NCBI RefSeq assembly: GCF_002958735.1 | Contig: NZ_PPGH01000035.1 | Span: 212,001-276,000, forward strand | Source of the DNA: Chromatium okenii | Lineage (GTDB): Bacteria; Pseudomonadota; Gammaproteobacteria; Chromatiales; Chromatiaceae | Length of the DNA: 64,000 nucleotides | Direction of reading: 5' to 3' | Shown: positions 19,714 through 30,075 of the stretch, in pieces | Layout: each line of letters starts with the position of its first letter | How positions within the stretch are numbered: the stretch's first letter is position 1 | Notes under the pieces: model-generated | The model's input: only the letters and a program-made list of their open reading frames with translations | Told to the model about the DNA's origin: nothing | The model's database searches: none | Translations under genes and position numbers: made by a program

Positions 19714-21626
19714 GCCCCACCGCCGAAAAATGTCTTCACATCTTCAATTTGGCGCGTCCGTGCCATTGGCGGCAAACTTGCTAAAAAGGTGTGACCGTAA
19801 GATTTTGATAATAAACGCGGATCGCACACCACCAACACGCCACGATCCGCGCTGTCTCGAATCAGCCGCCCCGCGCCCTGCTTCAGCGCAATCACCGCTT
19901 GCGGCAACTGATAATCGGTAAACGGATTACCGCCGCGCTGACGCAGCGCATCAATTCGCGCCGCCAGCACCGGATCGCCGGGCGCAGCAAACGGCAAGCG
20001 ATCAATCAACACGCACGACAGCGCCTCGCCGCGCACATCCACGCCTTCCCAAAAACTGGACGTGCCGAGCAAAACTGCGTTGCCGAGTTCGCGGAAACGT
20101 TCCAGCAATTCGGCGCGGGGCGCAGTGCCTTGAATTAACAGCGGATAATCAATTTTTCCGTCTAAACCAATGGCGATTTCACGCAGCGCCCGATGACTGG
20201 TGAACAGCAGAAAAGCGCGTCCTCGGCTGTAACCGATGATCTCCTGCGCCAGCGCAATCACCTCTTGGTTATATTTCGACTCCGATGGCTGCGGCAGCCC
20301 ACGCGGGACGAACCACAGCGCCTGTTTTGAATAATCAAATGGACTGTCCCAGCGGGCGGTGAGCGCCTTTTCAATGCCGAGTTGGTGGGAAAAATGATCG
20401 AAGTTGTCGCCGACCGCGAGCGTTGCGGAAGTGAAAATCCACGCCGTTCCAGTTTGACCGATTTGTTTACGAAACACGTCGGCGACCGACAGCGGCGTTT
20501 GATTGAGGCGAAAACCGGTGCGCCCCAGCGTCTCAAACCAGCGCACTGCATCTGGCGGTTCCATCGCCAGCAAAATACGCAGACGCGCCAGCAAATCCAT
20601 CGTTCGTGCCTGACACGCATCCAATTCTTTGCTGCGACCAGCAAGCACTTTGAGCGCCTCGGCGAGCGTTTGCAGTTTGTGCTCCAGTGCATTTAACGCC
20701 CGTTTCACGCCAACATCTTCCGCCAACTCACGCCACGGAGCACGGCGCTCGGTTTCACCCAAACTGATGCGTACATCCGCCGTTGCTTTCTGCAACGCCT
20801 TGGTGTGCTTGGGCAATGCGCTCAATCCCTTGGCGCTGCGATAAAATTCAAGCTCGCTATCGGTGGCGAGATCAAGCAACTGGCGGCTACTGAGCGACAG
20901 CCCGAAAAAGTTGGAGGCGGTTTCTGGAAGCTGATGCGCTTCGTCAATCACGAAACAATCTGCGCCCGGCAAAATCTCGCCAAACCCTTCATCTTTCAGC
21001 GCCAAATCAGCGCAGAGCAGATGATGATTGACCACCACAATTTCCGCCGTTTGCGCCTCGCGCCGCGCTGCAACCAGATGACAGCGTGACCATTCGCTAC
21101 ATTCCTGACCGAGACAGTTCTCGGTGGTGGAAGTGACTTCCGGCCAAATCGGCGCATCTTCAGGCAGCGGCAATTCCGCAATATCACCGCGCTGGGTCGT
21201 CTGCGCCCAATTGCGCACCAGCGTCAACTGCTCGCGCAGCTCGACCGGCACATGCTCCAGCGCATCTTGAATCTGCGCCAGCCGCAGCCGACACAGATAA
21301 TTGGCGCGACCCTTGAGCAACGCAGCCGACACCGGTCGCCCCAGCGCCGTGCGAATCAGCGGCAAATCGCGGTGAAACAGTTGATCTTGCAAATTGCGCG
21401 TTCCGGTAGAAATCAACACCTTGCGCTGCGACAACAGGGCTGGCACCAGATACGCAAAGGTTTTACCCGTGCCCGTGCCCGCTTCACAAATCAACACGCC
21501 ACCTTTTGCCATCACTGCCGCGATGCGTTCAGCCATCAGTTGCTGTTGATCGCGGTGGCGAAAACCGGGCAACTGCGCTGCCAAGCGTCCCTTTGCGCCA
21601 AAAATCGAAGATAAATTGTTTTTCAT
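19710..21626 (-). CDS. yoaA: DinG/XPD-family ATP-dependent DNA helicase (YoaA-like)
   Basis: 638 residues, the usual YoaA length. Walker A is EAGTGTGKTFAYLVPALL, Walker B is CFVIDEAHQLPE. The four cysteines expected for the XPD-type 4Fe-4S cluster are present in YLCRLRL and CLGQECSEWSRC. C-terminal helicase motifs include GTSSFWEGVDVRGEAL and QGAGRLIRDSADRG. The family unwinds forked DNA in replication repair; E. coli YoaA works with the Pol III chi subunit. Followed by a coupled lipoprotein gene. Confidence 0.93.
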   Translation of the reverse strand: MKNNLSSIFGAKGRLAAQLPGFRHRDQQQLMAERIAAVMAKGGVLICEAGTGTGKTFAYLVPALLSQRKVLISTGTRNLQDQLFHRDLPLIRTALGRPVSAALLKGRANYLCRLRLAQIQDALEHVPVELREQLTLVRNWAQTTQRGDIAELPLPEDAPIWPEVTSTTENCLGQECSEWSRCHLVAARREAQTAEIVVVNHHLLCADLALKDEGFGEILPGADCFVIDEAHQLPETASNFFGLSLSSRQLLDLATDSELEFYRSAKGLSALPKHTKALQKATADVRISLGETERRAPWRELAEDVGVKRALNALEHKLQTLAEALKVLAGRSKELDACQARTMDLLARLRILLAMEPPDAVRWFETLGRTGFRLNQTPLSVADVFRKQIGQTGTAWIFTSATLAVGDNFDHFSHQLGIEKALTARWDSPFDYSKQALWFVPRGLPQPSESKYNQEVIALAQEIIGYSRGRAFLLFTSHRALREIAIGLDGKIDYPLLIQGTAPRAELLERFRELGNAVLLGTSSFWEGVDVRGEALSCVLIDRLPFAAPGDPVLAARIDALRQRGGNPFTDYQLPQAVIALKQGAGRLIRDSADRGVLVVCDPRLLSKSYGHTFLASLPPMARTRQIEDVKTFFGGGA

Positions 21627-21646
21627 TCAACAAGTTGCCGTGGCAT

Positions 21647-22618
21647 TTAATTAGCATCTGCCCGCTGTTGCGCGGCATTAGCGGCGGCATTGTCCCCGGC
21701 TTGACGTTTGGAGTGCGCGATGATGCGCCAGTTGTCTTGTTTCACCGCTGCGTTTTGACCCGACAAATCGTTGGCGCGAGAGGCGAGATTTCCCGCTTGA
21801 TGCGTTTGTCCCTGTTCCATGCGCACTCGCGCCAGCCGGTTCCACAAATAAGCCTCGCGGGGCGCAATGCGCAACGAACGTTCCAATGACGCAGCAGCGC
21901 CGGTGTAATCACCCGCTTTGCGTTGTTGTTCGGCCTGCGCGGCTAACGACTGCGCGGCAGGCGGCAGTGGTGGCACGGGAATTGGTGGCGCAGGAGGTGG
22001 CGGTGGTGGCGCAACGTGAACGACTCGCGGCGCTGGCGTTGGAGCTGGCGGTGGCGCAGATTTTGGTGCTGCGACTGGCGGCACAAGACGCTGCGGTTCA
22101 GCTTTAGCGATCACGATTGGCGCTGGAGGTGGTGCGGCAATCGCTTTCTTGGCAATTTCCACTGAAGGAGTGCGACTTGGAGCAATTGGCGCTGGCGCAG
22201 CAGTCACCGTTTGAGATGGGGTTGCTGGCGCAGCATTTGTTGTTGACGGCGCAGCGTTTGATTCCACAGCTTCCGCTGGCGCAACCGATTCTGCTTCTGC
22301 CGCTGGCGCAGTGGCTTGTGCATCCGGTGCGATGCTCGGATCGTGATAAACGTACACCTTGGTTTTGGGTTTTACTGGAGCGACTGTTTTGGAAGGTGTC
22401 ACCCGTTCACCAGCGGAAGCGGTGTCCTCGACTGGAACCGGTCGCGGTTTGACCGCCGAATGTGCTTTTTTATGCGCCGGGGTGATTTGCACCACTGGCG
22501 CGGGCGGACCTTCACGGGGTTGCAGCGCACAGGCGTACAAACCCGTGACAGCGATCAAGATAACTGGAAGCCGAATCGTCGATGCTGCTTGATTTTTAAT
22601 CATAAATGGCTGGTTCAT
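21647..22618 (-). CDS. TPR-repeat lipoprotein with a Pro/Ala-rich linker
   Basis: 323 residues. The N-terminus has a lipoprotein-like signal (RLPVILIAVTGLYACAL, Cys near residue 31). Residues about 60-220 are low-complexity Ala/Pro/Thr/Val with short PPPP runs, probably an extended periplasmic spacer. The last 100 residues contain tetratricopeptide-like helices (AEQQRKAGDYTGAAASLERS and APREAYLWNRLARVRMEQGQ). It lies 39 bp downstream of mrcB on the same strand. Together with the cell-wall synthase neighbour, this suggests an outer-membrane-anchored partner that reaches the cell wall, in the manner of LpoB or CpoB; that role is inference. Confidence 0.8.
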   Translation of the reverse strand: MNQPFMIKNQAASTIRLPVILIAVTGLYACALQPREGPPAPVVQITPAHKKAHSAVKPRPVPVEDTASAGERVTPSKTVAPVKPKTKVYVYHDPSIAPDAQATAPAAEAESVAPAEAVESNAAPSTTNAAPATPSQTVTAAPAPIAPSRTPSVEIAKKAIAAPPPAPIVIAKAEPQRLVPPVAAPKSAPPPAPTPAPRVVHVAPPPPPPAPPIPVPPLPPAAQSLAAQAEQQRKAGDYTGAAASLERSLRIAPREAYLWNRLARVRMEQGQTHQAGNLASRANDLSGQNAAVKQDNWRIIAHSKRQAGDNAAANAAQQRADAN

Positions 22619-22657
22619 AGCTCGTTATTTCCCAGCGTGAAGATGGTGTTATTCACG

Positions 22658-25111
22658 CTAAAAATCGCTCATAAAGGTGTTGTTTTCCTCTACCTGCGGT
22701 TTTGGCTTGGGTTTCGGTTTTGGTGGAGGCGCTGGTTCAGGCGCAGCAACGGATTCAGCAACTGGTTCTGCGTCAGCATCGGCAGATTCAGGACTCGATT
22801 CGCCATTCTCATTGCGCCGCGCAGTACGCCGTTTAATCGGTTCATCGCCATTGTTATCACTGCTGCCGCAATTTTGGGAACGTGGCGCACTGCCGATGTA
22901 CGGAATTTTAGTGCGCCCACACGCATCCGCGATCACGACACCTTCTGGTGGAAATTCTGACAATGGCTCATTTGCCAGCGCCAGCATGAATTCTGCCCAC
23001 ACCCGCAACGCACCAGTGCCGCCAGTCAAGCCCATCGGTTTGTAATCATCGCGCCCCAGCCACACGACCGCGACCTTATCGCCGCTGAATCCGGCAAACC
23101 AGCTATCCCGCATGTCATCGGTCGTGCCGGTTTTGCCCGCCATCGTCATTCCGTCTGGCAACTGTTCGCCGAGCCATTTGGCAGTACCACGTTTGACCAC
23201 GCCTTGCATCGCCCAGCCCGTGAGATAAGCGGCTTTCGGATCAATCACTGCTTCAATTGCCAGCGGATAACGGTTAAGCGGTTGACCTTTAGCATCCACA
23301 ACTTCGCGGATGGCCCGCAGCGGAGCGCGATAGCCGTTTGCCGCTAACGTTTGATACATCTGCGCAACTTCCAGCGGCGACATCGACACTGAACCGAGCA
23401 GCAGTGAGGGCACGATGCGAATTTTACGTTGTATGCCAAGCTGATACAGCGTTTCTGCGACCTTTTTCACGCCCACGCTGAGGCCAAGATTGACCGTTGC
23501 CAGATTCAGCGACCGCGCCAGCGCATCCGCTAATCGCACCGTGCCGTTCACGCGCCGATCGTAATTCTTTGGTTCCCAGCGTTTATCGCCATCCGCCAAA
23601 CTGACTGGCGAATCTGAAATGCCGCTGGTCAGGGTGTAACGCTCCGGCTGCGCCAGCGCCGTGAGATAGACCGCCGGCTTCACCAGCGAACCGATGGAGC
23701 GCACGGTATCAAGCGCCCGATTAAATCCGGCATAACCCGGTTTGCGCCCACCGACCAGCGCCAGCACTTCGCCTTGATCGACCGAGGTCACTACAGCGGC
23801 AGATTCGAGGGTTTCCGGCTTCATCTGATGGGATTTTTCTAACGCGCTCAATTGTTTAGGTACAGCACGTTCTACCGTCGCCTGCACCAGCGGATCAAGC
23901 GTGGTGAAGATATTCAGACCTTCGGAGCGCAGGTCTTCGTCGTGGTAATCGCGCTGCAACTGGCGTCTAACCAGCGAAATAAAATCGGGATAACTGCCAA
24001 CTGGTCGCCCGCCACCTTCCGCAATGCCGAGCGGCATCGTTTTCGCCTGCGCAGCGTCTTTCGCGGAAATCACGTTGTCGCGCACCATCAAATCAAGCAC
24101 AAGATTGCGGCGCGTGGTGGCAGCTTCAGGATGACGACGCGGATCAAGATTGGAAGGCGCTTGCACCATGCCGATGAGCAGCGCAGTTTCAGGAATACCG
24201 ATTTCGTTCAGTGACTTATTGAAAAAGAAACTGCTGGCGAGTGCGAACCCGTGAATCGCTCGCCGTCCGTCCTGACCGAGATAAATCTCGTTGGCGTAGG
24301 CTTCGAGAATCTCGTTTTTGCTGTAGCGCAGTTCCAACAACAGCGACATGTACGCTTCTTTCAATTTGCGTTGAAAAGTGCGGTCGGCGTTGAGATAGAA
24401 ATTCTTGACCAACTGCTGCGTCAGCGTACTTGCGCCTTCCACGACGGCTCCAGCCTGAAAGTTGCTGTATGCAGCACGCAAAATGCCACGCGGATCGACG
24501 CCGAAATGGTTATGAAAATTGCGATCCTCGACTGCGATCAACGTGTTCACCAGCAGATCGGGAAGGTCTTCGCGCCGCACGAGAATGCGGTCTTCGTTAT
24601 GCGTCGGATAAATGCTGGCGATCAACATCGCGTCGAGTCGCACCAGTGCTGGGTCTGCGCCGCCGTCTGCATCGGTCAACCGGGCAACACGTCCGTCAAC
24701 CAGCTGCACATCCAAATGACGCGCTGGTTCTTGACCGTCCCAAAACTGAAACGTGCGCGTTTTCAGTAAAAAGTGATCGCCTACACGCTGATAAGTACCG
24801 GAACTGGGCAGCTCGGCGTTTTCTACTTGATGGTAATTCAGGCGATCTAATTCGGCTTGAAACTGCTCTGGGTCAAGCGGGCGACTGGCATAAAGTTCTA
24901 ACGGACGAGCGTACACCCGCGCCGGTAATGCCCAGCGTTGTCCTTCAAATTTGCCGCGCACCACGCGATCAAGTTGTACGCCATAAAACACGCCGGCCAC
25001 GCTGACTCCAGCAGTAATAATCCACAGCCAGCGCCAGAGAAAACCACCGACTCGCGCTGCGGTGCTAGGACGACGGCGGCGCGTGGGACGACGGTGCTGC
25101 GCATCGGTCAT
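22658..25111 (-). CDS. mrcB: Bifunctional penicillin-binding protein 1B
   Basis: 817 residues. A cytoplasmic Arg-rich N-terminus precedes one membrane helix, a UB2H-like region, the glycosyltransferase-51 domain (AVEDRNFHNHFGVDPRGILR, EGASTLTQQLVKNF) and the transpeptidase domain. The transpeptidase has active-site SLVK (in RSIGSLVKPAVYL), SLN and KTGTTDD. The C-terminus is a repetitive Pro-Lys tail (PPPKPKPKPKPQ). The enzyme polymerises and cross-links peptidoglycan. It is first in a minus-strand unit with the TPR lipoprotein. Confidence 0.95.
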   Translation of the reverse strand: MTDAQHRRPTRRRRPSTAARVGGFLWRWLWIITAGVSVAGVFYGVQLDRVVRGKFEGQRWALPARVYARPLELYASRPLDPEQFQAELDRLNYHQVENAELPSSGTYQRVGDHFLLKTRTFQFWDGQEPARHLDVQLVDGRVARLTDADGGADPALVRLDAMLIASIYPTHNEDRILVRREDLPDLLVNTLIAVEDRNFHNHFGVDPRGILRAAYSNFQAGAVVEGASTLTQQLVKNFYLNADRTFQRKLKEAYMSLLLELRYSKNEILEAYANEIYLGQDGRRAIHGFALASSFFFNKSLNEIGIPETALLIGMVQAPSNLDPRRHPEAATTRRNLVLDLMVRDNVISAKDAAQAKTMPLGIAEGGGRPVGSYPDFISLVRRQLQRDYHDEDLRSEGLNIFTTLDPLVQATVERAVPKQLSALEKSHQMKPETLESAAVVTSVDQGEVLALVGGRKPGYAGFNRALDTVRSIGSLVKPAVYLTALAQPERYTLTSGISDSPVSLADGDKRWEPKNYDRRVNGTVRLADALARSLNLATVNLGLSVGVKKVAETLYQLGIQRKIRIVPSLLLGSVSMSPLEVAQMYQTLAANGYRAPLRAIREVVDAKGQPLNRYPLAIEAVIDPKAAYLTGWAMQGVVKRGTAKWLGEQLPDGMTMAGKTGTTDDMRDSWFAGFSGDKVAVVWLGRDDYKPMGLTGGTGALRVWAEFMLALANEPLSEFPPEGVVIADACGRTKIPYIGSAPRSQNCGSSDNNGDEPIKRRTARRNENGESSPESADADAEPVAESVAAPEPAPPPKPKPKPKPQVEENNTFMSDF

Positions 25112-25290
25112 GGGTAAATACCCGCAGCGATGTCCGCCAAAGTGAGCGGTAAATCAAACAGATGAATCAGCATGTAAAACATCAAAAAATCCGTTGGTTA
25201 AATGCAAAAGTGCTGGCGTAGATCGTCCCATTTACGGCGCGTGGTCACAACCTTGTGCAGTTATTTAATAAGGTGACTCCAGCAACCGCT

Positions 25291-25668
25291 CTAGGTTTTT
25301 TCTTCAATAAACTCCAACGCATTGCCATCGGGATCGCGGCAAAACAGTGCGTGACGACCGGAGCGACTGAGCGTGTACGGACACTGCGCTGCATCCAAGC
25401 GCACAATCAAATCGCGCACTGAAATAACCCGCAGTGCCAGATGACGATCTCGTCCACCGTGCGCTGGTCGCCCACTAATAGGATCGGGATTGGGTAGTTC
25501 TAGCAGATGAATTTGCTGCGTTCCTGCCACCAGCCACGCGCCCGCAAAACCAAGTGCTGGACGCGTATCCAGTACTTTTAAACCGAGAACGCCCGCATAA
25601 AATTCGAGCGCCACGCTGGTGTCGGCAACAATTAGGCTAACGTGATGAATATCTTGGATAATTGACAT
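25291..25668 (-). CDS. VOC (glyoxalase/dioxygenase superfamily) protein
   Basis: 125 residues forming one VOC module pair. IHHVSLIVADTSVALEFYAG gives the first metal-ligand His, HLALRV the middle part, and FCRDPDGNALEFIEE the final Glu. The family covers glyoxalase I, dioxygenases and resistance proteins; the substrate cannot be assigned here. It is a single gene with no operon partner. Confidence 0.85.
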   Translation of the reverse strand: MSIIQDIHHVSLIVADTSVALEFYAGVLGLKVLDTRPALGFAGAWLVAGTQQIHLLELPNPDPISGRPAHGGRDRHLALRVISVRDLIVRLDAAQCPYTLSRSGRHALFCRDPDGNALEFIEEKT

Positions 25669-25919
25669 GAAATGTTGTTCCCGTGAGGTTAATGCCGATC
25701 AGCTGAATATACGCAGAATGTCAATTCCATCCTACTGGTTTGTAATGATGCTGGCGCAGCTGCTGGCAATAAAAAGGTTAATTCGATTTCTTGACTTAAA
25801 TTGAGACCCAGCACACACCATGATAGGCTTAAAAATATTATTCTATTTTTTGAGTAAAACAATTTTTATATTTAGCCTGTCAGAAAATTCAGCGTATTCA
25901 TCACTCACTCAGGAAAACA

Positions 25920-26273
25920 TTGATCATGGCTATTAAAAAAGCAACACCAACCGCCGATAAAATCAACGGCAGCAATGGTAACGACATCATTGATGGGCTG
26001 GGCGGTGATGATACGCTCAGTGGCGCAGTTGGTAATGATTCACTGTTAGGCGGAATTGGGAAAGATAAACTCGATGGTGGAACGGGCAATGACACGCTGC
26101 TCGGTGGCATTGGCAATGATAATCTGCTGGGCGGTTCTGGTGATGACAAATTAAATGGTGAGGCGGGTAATGATACGCTGGAAGGAAACACTGGCAAAGA
26201 TATTTTGGATGGTGGCACTGGTGACGATCGTTTAGTCGGTGGTGCAGGCAATGATATAGTTGATCTAAAGTAA
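25920..26273 (+). CDS. Small stand-alone RTX (hemolysin-type calcium-binding repeat) protein
   Basis: 117 residues from TTG 25920, which has AGGA five bases upstream; ATG 25926 is the alternative and starts MAIKK. Nearly the whole protein, from about residue 18 to the end, is nine-residue RTX repeats of the form GGxGxDxLx (for example [20 protein letters not shown]), which fold into a calcium-bound parallel beta roll. There is no enzyme domain, no N-terminal signal peptide and no neighbouring type I secretion gene. RTX proteins usually carry these repeats next to the C-terminal secretion signal of a much larger protein, so a free-standing repeat protein is unusual. Confidence 0.82.
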   Translation: MIMAIKKATPTADKINGSNGNDIIDGLGGDDTLSGAVGNDSLLGGIGKDKLDGGTGNDTLLGGIGNDNLLGGSGDDKLNGEAGNDTLEGNTGKDILDGGTGDDRLVGGAGNDIVDLK

Positions 26274-26513
26274 ATTTACCGCATTTAATCTTTGTAAAAA
26301 AATGTTATAGTTATTTTCGTATCATTTTACGCTGGATAGACTAAGCAGTAGCGATGGGGTAATTTAATTGGTCTTGCAGATGCTGCTGAGATTAACACTG
26401 CGTCATTGATTTGATGTTTTAATCAACCGGCTATTCACTGACCTGACGCAGACATCTTCGATTAACTCAATGCGTCAAAGTAGCGCAGAGCTCTTTTGGT
26501 ATGTTGCGAAGTT

Positions 26514-26553
26514 AAAAAACCGTCATCTGCTATAAAAGTAGATGACGGTTTTT
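26514..26553. terminator. Bidirectional terminator between the RTX gene and the CNNM-type gene
   Basis: AAAAACCGTCATCTGC pairs almost perfectly with the GTAGATGACGGTTTTT strand around a short AT-rich loop; both strands end in T runs. It lies between two convergent genes, though 240 bp from the RTX stop. Confidence 0.85.
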
Positions 26554-26565
26554 ATCAGATATTGG

Positions 26566-27885
26566 CTACATTTTGTTGGTGTTTTCTTGCGGGTAAATGC
26601 GCACCAGCATAATACGTGGACCACTCATTTTTTTAACCACAACATCAAACTTTTCAAAACTGATGCGTTGTCCTTCTTCTGGTAAATCACCCAATTGCTG
26701 CAAAATCAAACCACCTACAGAATCCGCAGTAGTTTCCTCAATATCAATGCCCAGTGCTCGCTCTAATGTAAACACCGATAGGCTACCTTTTCCAATCAGC
26801 GTGTCATCATCTAATTTCATCCATTCGTTTTGTGACTGGCGGAATTCATCCCGAATTTCTCCTACCAATGCTCCCAATAAATTATCCAAGGTGATAAAGC
26901 CTAATGGATGTTTTTCTTGATATGCAATGACCGCAAAATGTGGTGCACCTTGACGAAAGCGCCGCAATAAGTCACTCGCAGGTAAACTCGGCGATACGAT
27001 AAGCACCGGACGTGCTAATCCATCTAAAGTAGTTAAGCATTCTTTTTGGCGCAGCGCAAAAAAGATGTCTTTCAAATGGATGACTGCTTCAACTTGTCCT
27101 TGTTCGTTGACATAGGGATAACGGCTATAGCGATGTTGTACCACGCGCTCTAAATTTGTTTCCAGATTATTGGTTTTTAATAGCACAATCGCTTCCCGAA
27201 AAGGTCGCATTAAATCCGCCACTTCGAGATTCCGAAAATCAAGTGCCTGCGCTAGTGCTCGCCATTCGTCGCTGGTGTAACGATCATCTGCCCGTGATGC
27301 GCGTAAAATGACCTTGAGTTCTTCTGTCGAATAATAGGTCTCATGATGCTGCGCATTATCTAATTTAATGGTTTTTAACAACCAGTTTGAGCTGTGATTA
27401 AGAATCCAAATTAACGGATACATTAACCAATAAAAAGCATATAGCGGGGCAGCGGTTAATACGCCAACTCGATCTGGAAATCGAATAGCGATGGATTTTG
27501 GTGCTAGCTCTCCCACGACAATATGCAAATATGAAATCATAAAAAAGGCGATTGAAAACGCAATCGTATGGATCAACTGTTCACTTTCAACGCCGACTAG
27601 GATGAGTAGCGGGTGCAACAGTTGCGCAAATGCTGGTTCACCAATCCAACCCAATCCTAATGACGCTAGTGTGATTCCCAATTGACAGGCAGAAAGATAA
27701 GTATCCAATTGCTGATGTACTTGAATGAGCACTCGTCCGCGCCAGCCGTTGGTTTTAGCAATCGCTTTTACTCGCGTTTGCCGTAATTTCACCAAGCCAA
27801 ATTCTGCTGCAACAAAAAAACCATTCAGCAATACCAGTAAAAAAGCTACGGTAATTAATAAAAAATTATGTTCCATTGATTCCAC
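26566..27885 (-). CDS. CNNM/CorC-type membrane protein (DUF21 + CBS pair + CorC_HlyC domain)
   Basis: 439 residues. The N-terminal DUF21 domain has four membrane segments (ITVAFLLVLLNGFFVAAEFG, ACQLGITLASLGLGWIGEP and two more, with VVGELAPKSIAI). Two CBS domains follow (around DLMRPFREAIVLL and VSPSLPASDLLRRF). A C-terminal CorC_HlyC domain (ADSVGGLILQQLGDLPEEG) ends the protein. Members act in magnesium or cobalt efflux or ion homeostasis; the old hemolysin C name is misleading. No partner gene is adjacent. The start MESMEH has a second Met at residue 4 that could be the real one. Confidence 0.9.
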   Translation of the reverse strand: MESMEHNFLLITVAFLLVLLNGFFVAAEFGLVKLRQTRVKAIAKTNGWRGRVLIQVHQQLDTYLSACQLGITLASLGLGWIGEPAFAQLLHPLLILVGVESEQLIHTIAFSIAFFMISYLHIVVGELAPKSIAIRFPDRVGVLTAAPLYAFYWLMYPLIWILNHSSNWLLKTIKLDNAQHHETYYSTEELKVILRASRADDRYTSDEWRALAQALDFRNLEVADLMRPFREAIVLLKTNNLETNLERVVQHRYSRYPYVNEQGQVEAVIHLKDIFFALRQKECLTTLDGLARPVLIVSPSLPASDLLRRFRQGAPHFAVIAYQEKHPLGFITLDNLLGALVGEIRDEFRQSQNEWMKLDDDTLIGKGSLSVFTLERALGIDIEETTADSVGGLILQQLGDLPEEGQRISFEKFDVVVKKMSGPRIMLVRIYPQENTNKM

Positions 27886-28260
27886 TTTTACGAGTGATGT
27901 GTGGATTTATTCCACACACATCAAAACGCGCAAAAATCATACTGAATTGTCTACGCCTTTGTGTCAAGCTGCGCAGGTTGGTTATATTTCTCAGCGCCGT
28001 CACGTCCATTTGAATCGTCACCTCCGCATCATTTTTTAATAAAAATTAAAGCTCCAAAGATTATCTGTAAGCTATTTCATAAACTCAAATAGGCAATTTT
28101 AGTCAAAAAGAATCGGCAATTCAGCAACCAAATAACAACGCTACGTCACCTCAATCATTCAAAATATCAGAATTGAGCACCGCATTTTTCTGAACATAGA
28201 ACCAACGCCAGCCTTGCTTTATACTCACCCACTTTATTTGCCGCGCCGGCGCTAAATCCA
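27886..28260. other. Intergenic region without recognised gene
   Basis: An AT-rich stretch of 375 bp between the divergent CNNM-type gene and dapC. It must hold both promoters, but I see no convincing -35/-10 pair, no RNA gene and no repeat. Confidence 0.5.
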
Positions 28261-29469
28261 ATGAACCCGATCTCGACCGTTTGCAGTCTTATCCCTTTGA
28301 AAAGCTCGCGGCGCTCAAAGCTGACCTCACACCGTCGCCCGATCGCACTCCGTTGGCGCTCTACATTGGCGAACCAAAACACCCGACTCCCGCTTTAATT
28401 ACTGACGCGCTGACCGCGCATTTGCGCCAGTTGGCGGTGTATCCGACCACGCGGGACGCCGGAACTGCGCACCGCAATTGCCGGTTGGTTGAGTCGGCGC
28501 TTTCAGTTGAGCAACGGCGCTCAACTCGGCATCGACCCCGAACGGCAAATTTTGCCGGTCAATGGAACCCGCGAGGCGCTGTTTGCCATCGCGCAGGCGG
28601 TAATTGATCGCCGCAGTGCGCCGTTGGTGCTGATGCCAATCCGTTTTATCAAATTTACGAAGGCGCGGCGTGCTGGCGGGTGCAGAACCGCGTTATTTGC
28701 CGTGTTTAGCAGAAAATGGATTTATTCCTGATTTTGCAGCGTCGATGCAGCAACGTGGGAACGCTGCCAATTGCTGTATATTTGTTCACCGGGCAATCCA
28801 ACTGGCGCAGTATTTAATACTGCAACTTTTGCGTTGTTAATTGCATTAGCGCAGCGCCATAATTTTATCATTGTTTCCGATGAATGCTATTCAGAAATTT
28901 ATCAAGATGAGAATTCGCCGCCGCTGGGTTTATTACAAGTCGCAGCGGCAATCGGTAATAACGACTTTAAGCAGTGTTTAGTATTTCATAGCCTATCAAA
29001 ACGCTCAAATGCACCGGGTTTGCGTTCTGGTTTTGTCGCTGGCGATGCAGAAGTGATCGCGCAATTTTTCGCGTATCGGACTTATCACGGTTGCGCCATG
29101 GCATTGCCGGTGCAATACGCGAGCGCAGCAGCTTGGAATGATGAGGCGCATGTGCGCACGAATCGGCAGTTATATCGAGAGAAATTTACTGCCGTATTGG
29201 AAATTTTGAATGATATTTTGCCAGTGACGCAGCCCGCAGCGGGTTTTTATTTATGGCCAGAAACGCCAATTGCAAATACTGATTTTACGCGGCGTTTATT
29301 TGCGCAGGAAAATGTAACCGTATTGCCGGGCAGTTTTTTAGCGCGAGAAGTGGATGGCGTCAATCCGGGAGCGCAACGAATACGCTTGGCGCTCGTGCCG
29401 CCGCTCGCTGAATGTATTGAAGCAGCGCAGCGGATTCGGCGTTGTGTTGAATTACAATTTGAGAATTAA
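28261..29469 (+). CDS. dapC: N-succinyldiaminopimelate aminotransferase (DapC type), frame broken at about five places
   Basis: A fold-type I, PLP-dependent aminotransferase begins at ATG 28261 (MNP then LDRLQSYPFEKLAALKAD in the shifted frame). It continues with LALYIGEPKHPTP, PVNGTREALFAIAQAV, LYICSPGNPTGAVF and the PLP lysine in HSLSKRSNAPGLRSGFVAGD. The start motif and the link to dapD favour DapC over other class I aminotransferases. It converts N-succinyl-2-amino-6-oxopimelate to succinyl-diaminopimelate. Apparent one- or two-base losses near 28269 (CCGGAT read as CCGAT), 28458, 28637 (CCAAAT read as CCAAT), 28672 and 28741 break the frame. All fit short-run deletions, so the gene is probably intact in the cell. 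Confidence 0.85.
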
Positions 29470-29474
29470 ACAAT

Positions 29475-30037
29475 ATGCAAATTCGAGCATCGGTAGATTC
29501 TGAAATACCCGCAATTAGCAAATTAATCGAAATTGCATTTGGAGCAGATCAGGGTTTAGAAATAGCGCAATTGACCGTTGCTTTGCTTCAAGATGCGAGT
29601 GCATATCCGCTATTATCATTGGTCGCAACGCAACCATCGCCCACAGATCAAACTGATATTATTATCGGCTATATTTTACTAACCAAAGCGGAGATTGCTA
29701 ATGTAAAATTACAGGTTAATGCCGCAATTTTAGCGCCACTTGCCGTGCATCCGGCATATCAAGCGCAGGGAATTGGGACACAATTGATTGCACAAGCACT
29801 CATGCAACAGCGCACGCTGGCGTTGATTTAATTTTTGTTCTCGGTTATCCGAGTTATTACACAAAACAGGGATTTACACCGGCTGGACAATATGGATTCA
29901 CTGCGCCTTATTTGATTCCTGTAGAACATGCTGATGCGTGGATGCTGCAGGCGCTTAAACCGGAAATCATTGGACAATTTCAAGGGCAGGTGATATGCGC
30001 GAATGCACTGAATGATCCCCGCCATTGGCATGAATAA
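29475..30037 (+). CDS. GNAT-family N-acetyltransferase (YhbS-like), one frameshift
   Basis: About 187 residues once one missing base near 29825 is allowed. The N-terminal part (QIRASVDSEIPAISKLIEIA) and the acetyl-CoA-binding signature LAVHPAYQAQGIGTQLIAQA lie in the first frame. The second frame continues VDLIFVLGYPSYYTKQGFTP, the usual end of YhbS-type acetyltransferases, and stops at 30035-30037. The substrate is unknown. It sits six bases after dapC and 38 bp before dapD, so it is probably co-transcribed; a role in lysine synthesis is not implied by the family. Confidence 0.78.
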
Positions 30038-30075
30038 ACGTTCATATTAATCAGTAATTTTAGGAATTAAACACG

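Noticed and set aside
22690..22960. Long open frames opposite the mrcB tail and the TPR linker
   Set aside because: They mirror low-complexity Pro/Lys and Pro/Ala coding sequence and have no ribosome sites or recognisable domains.
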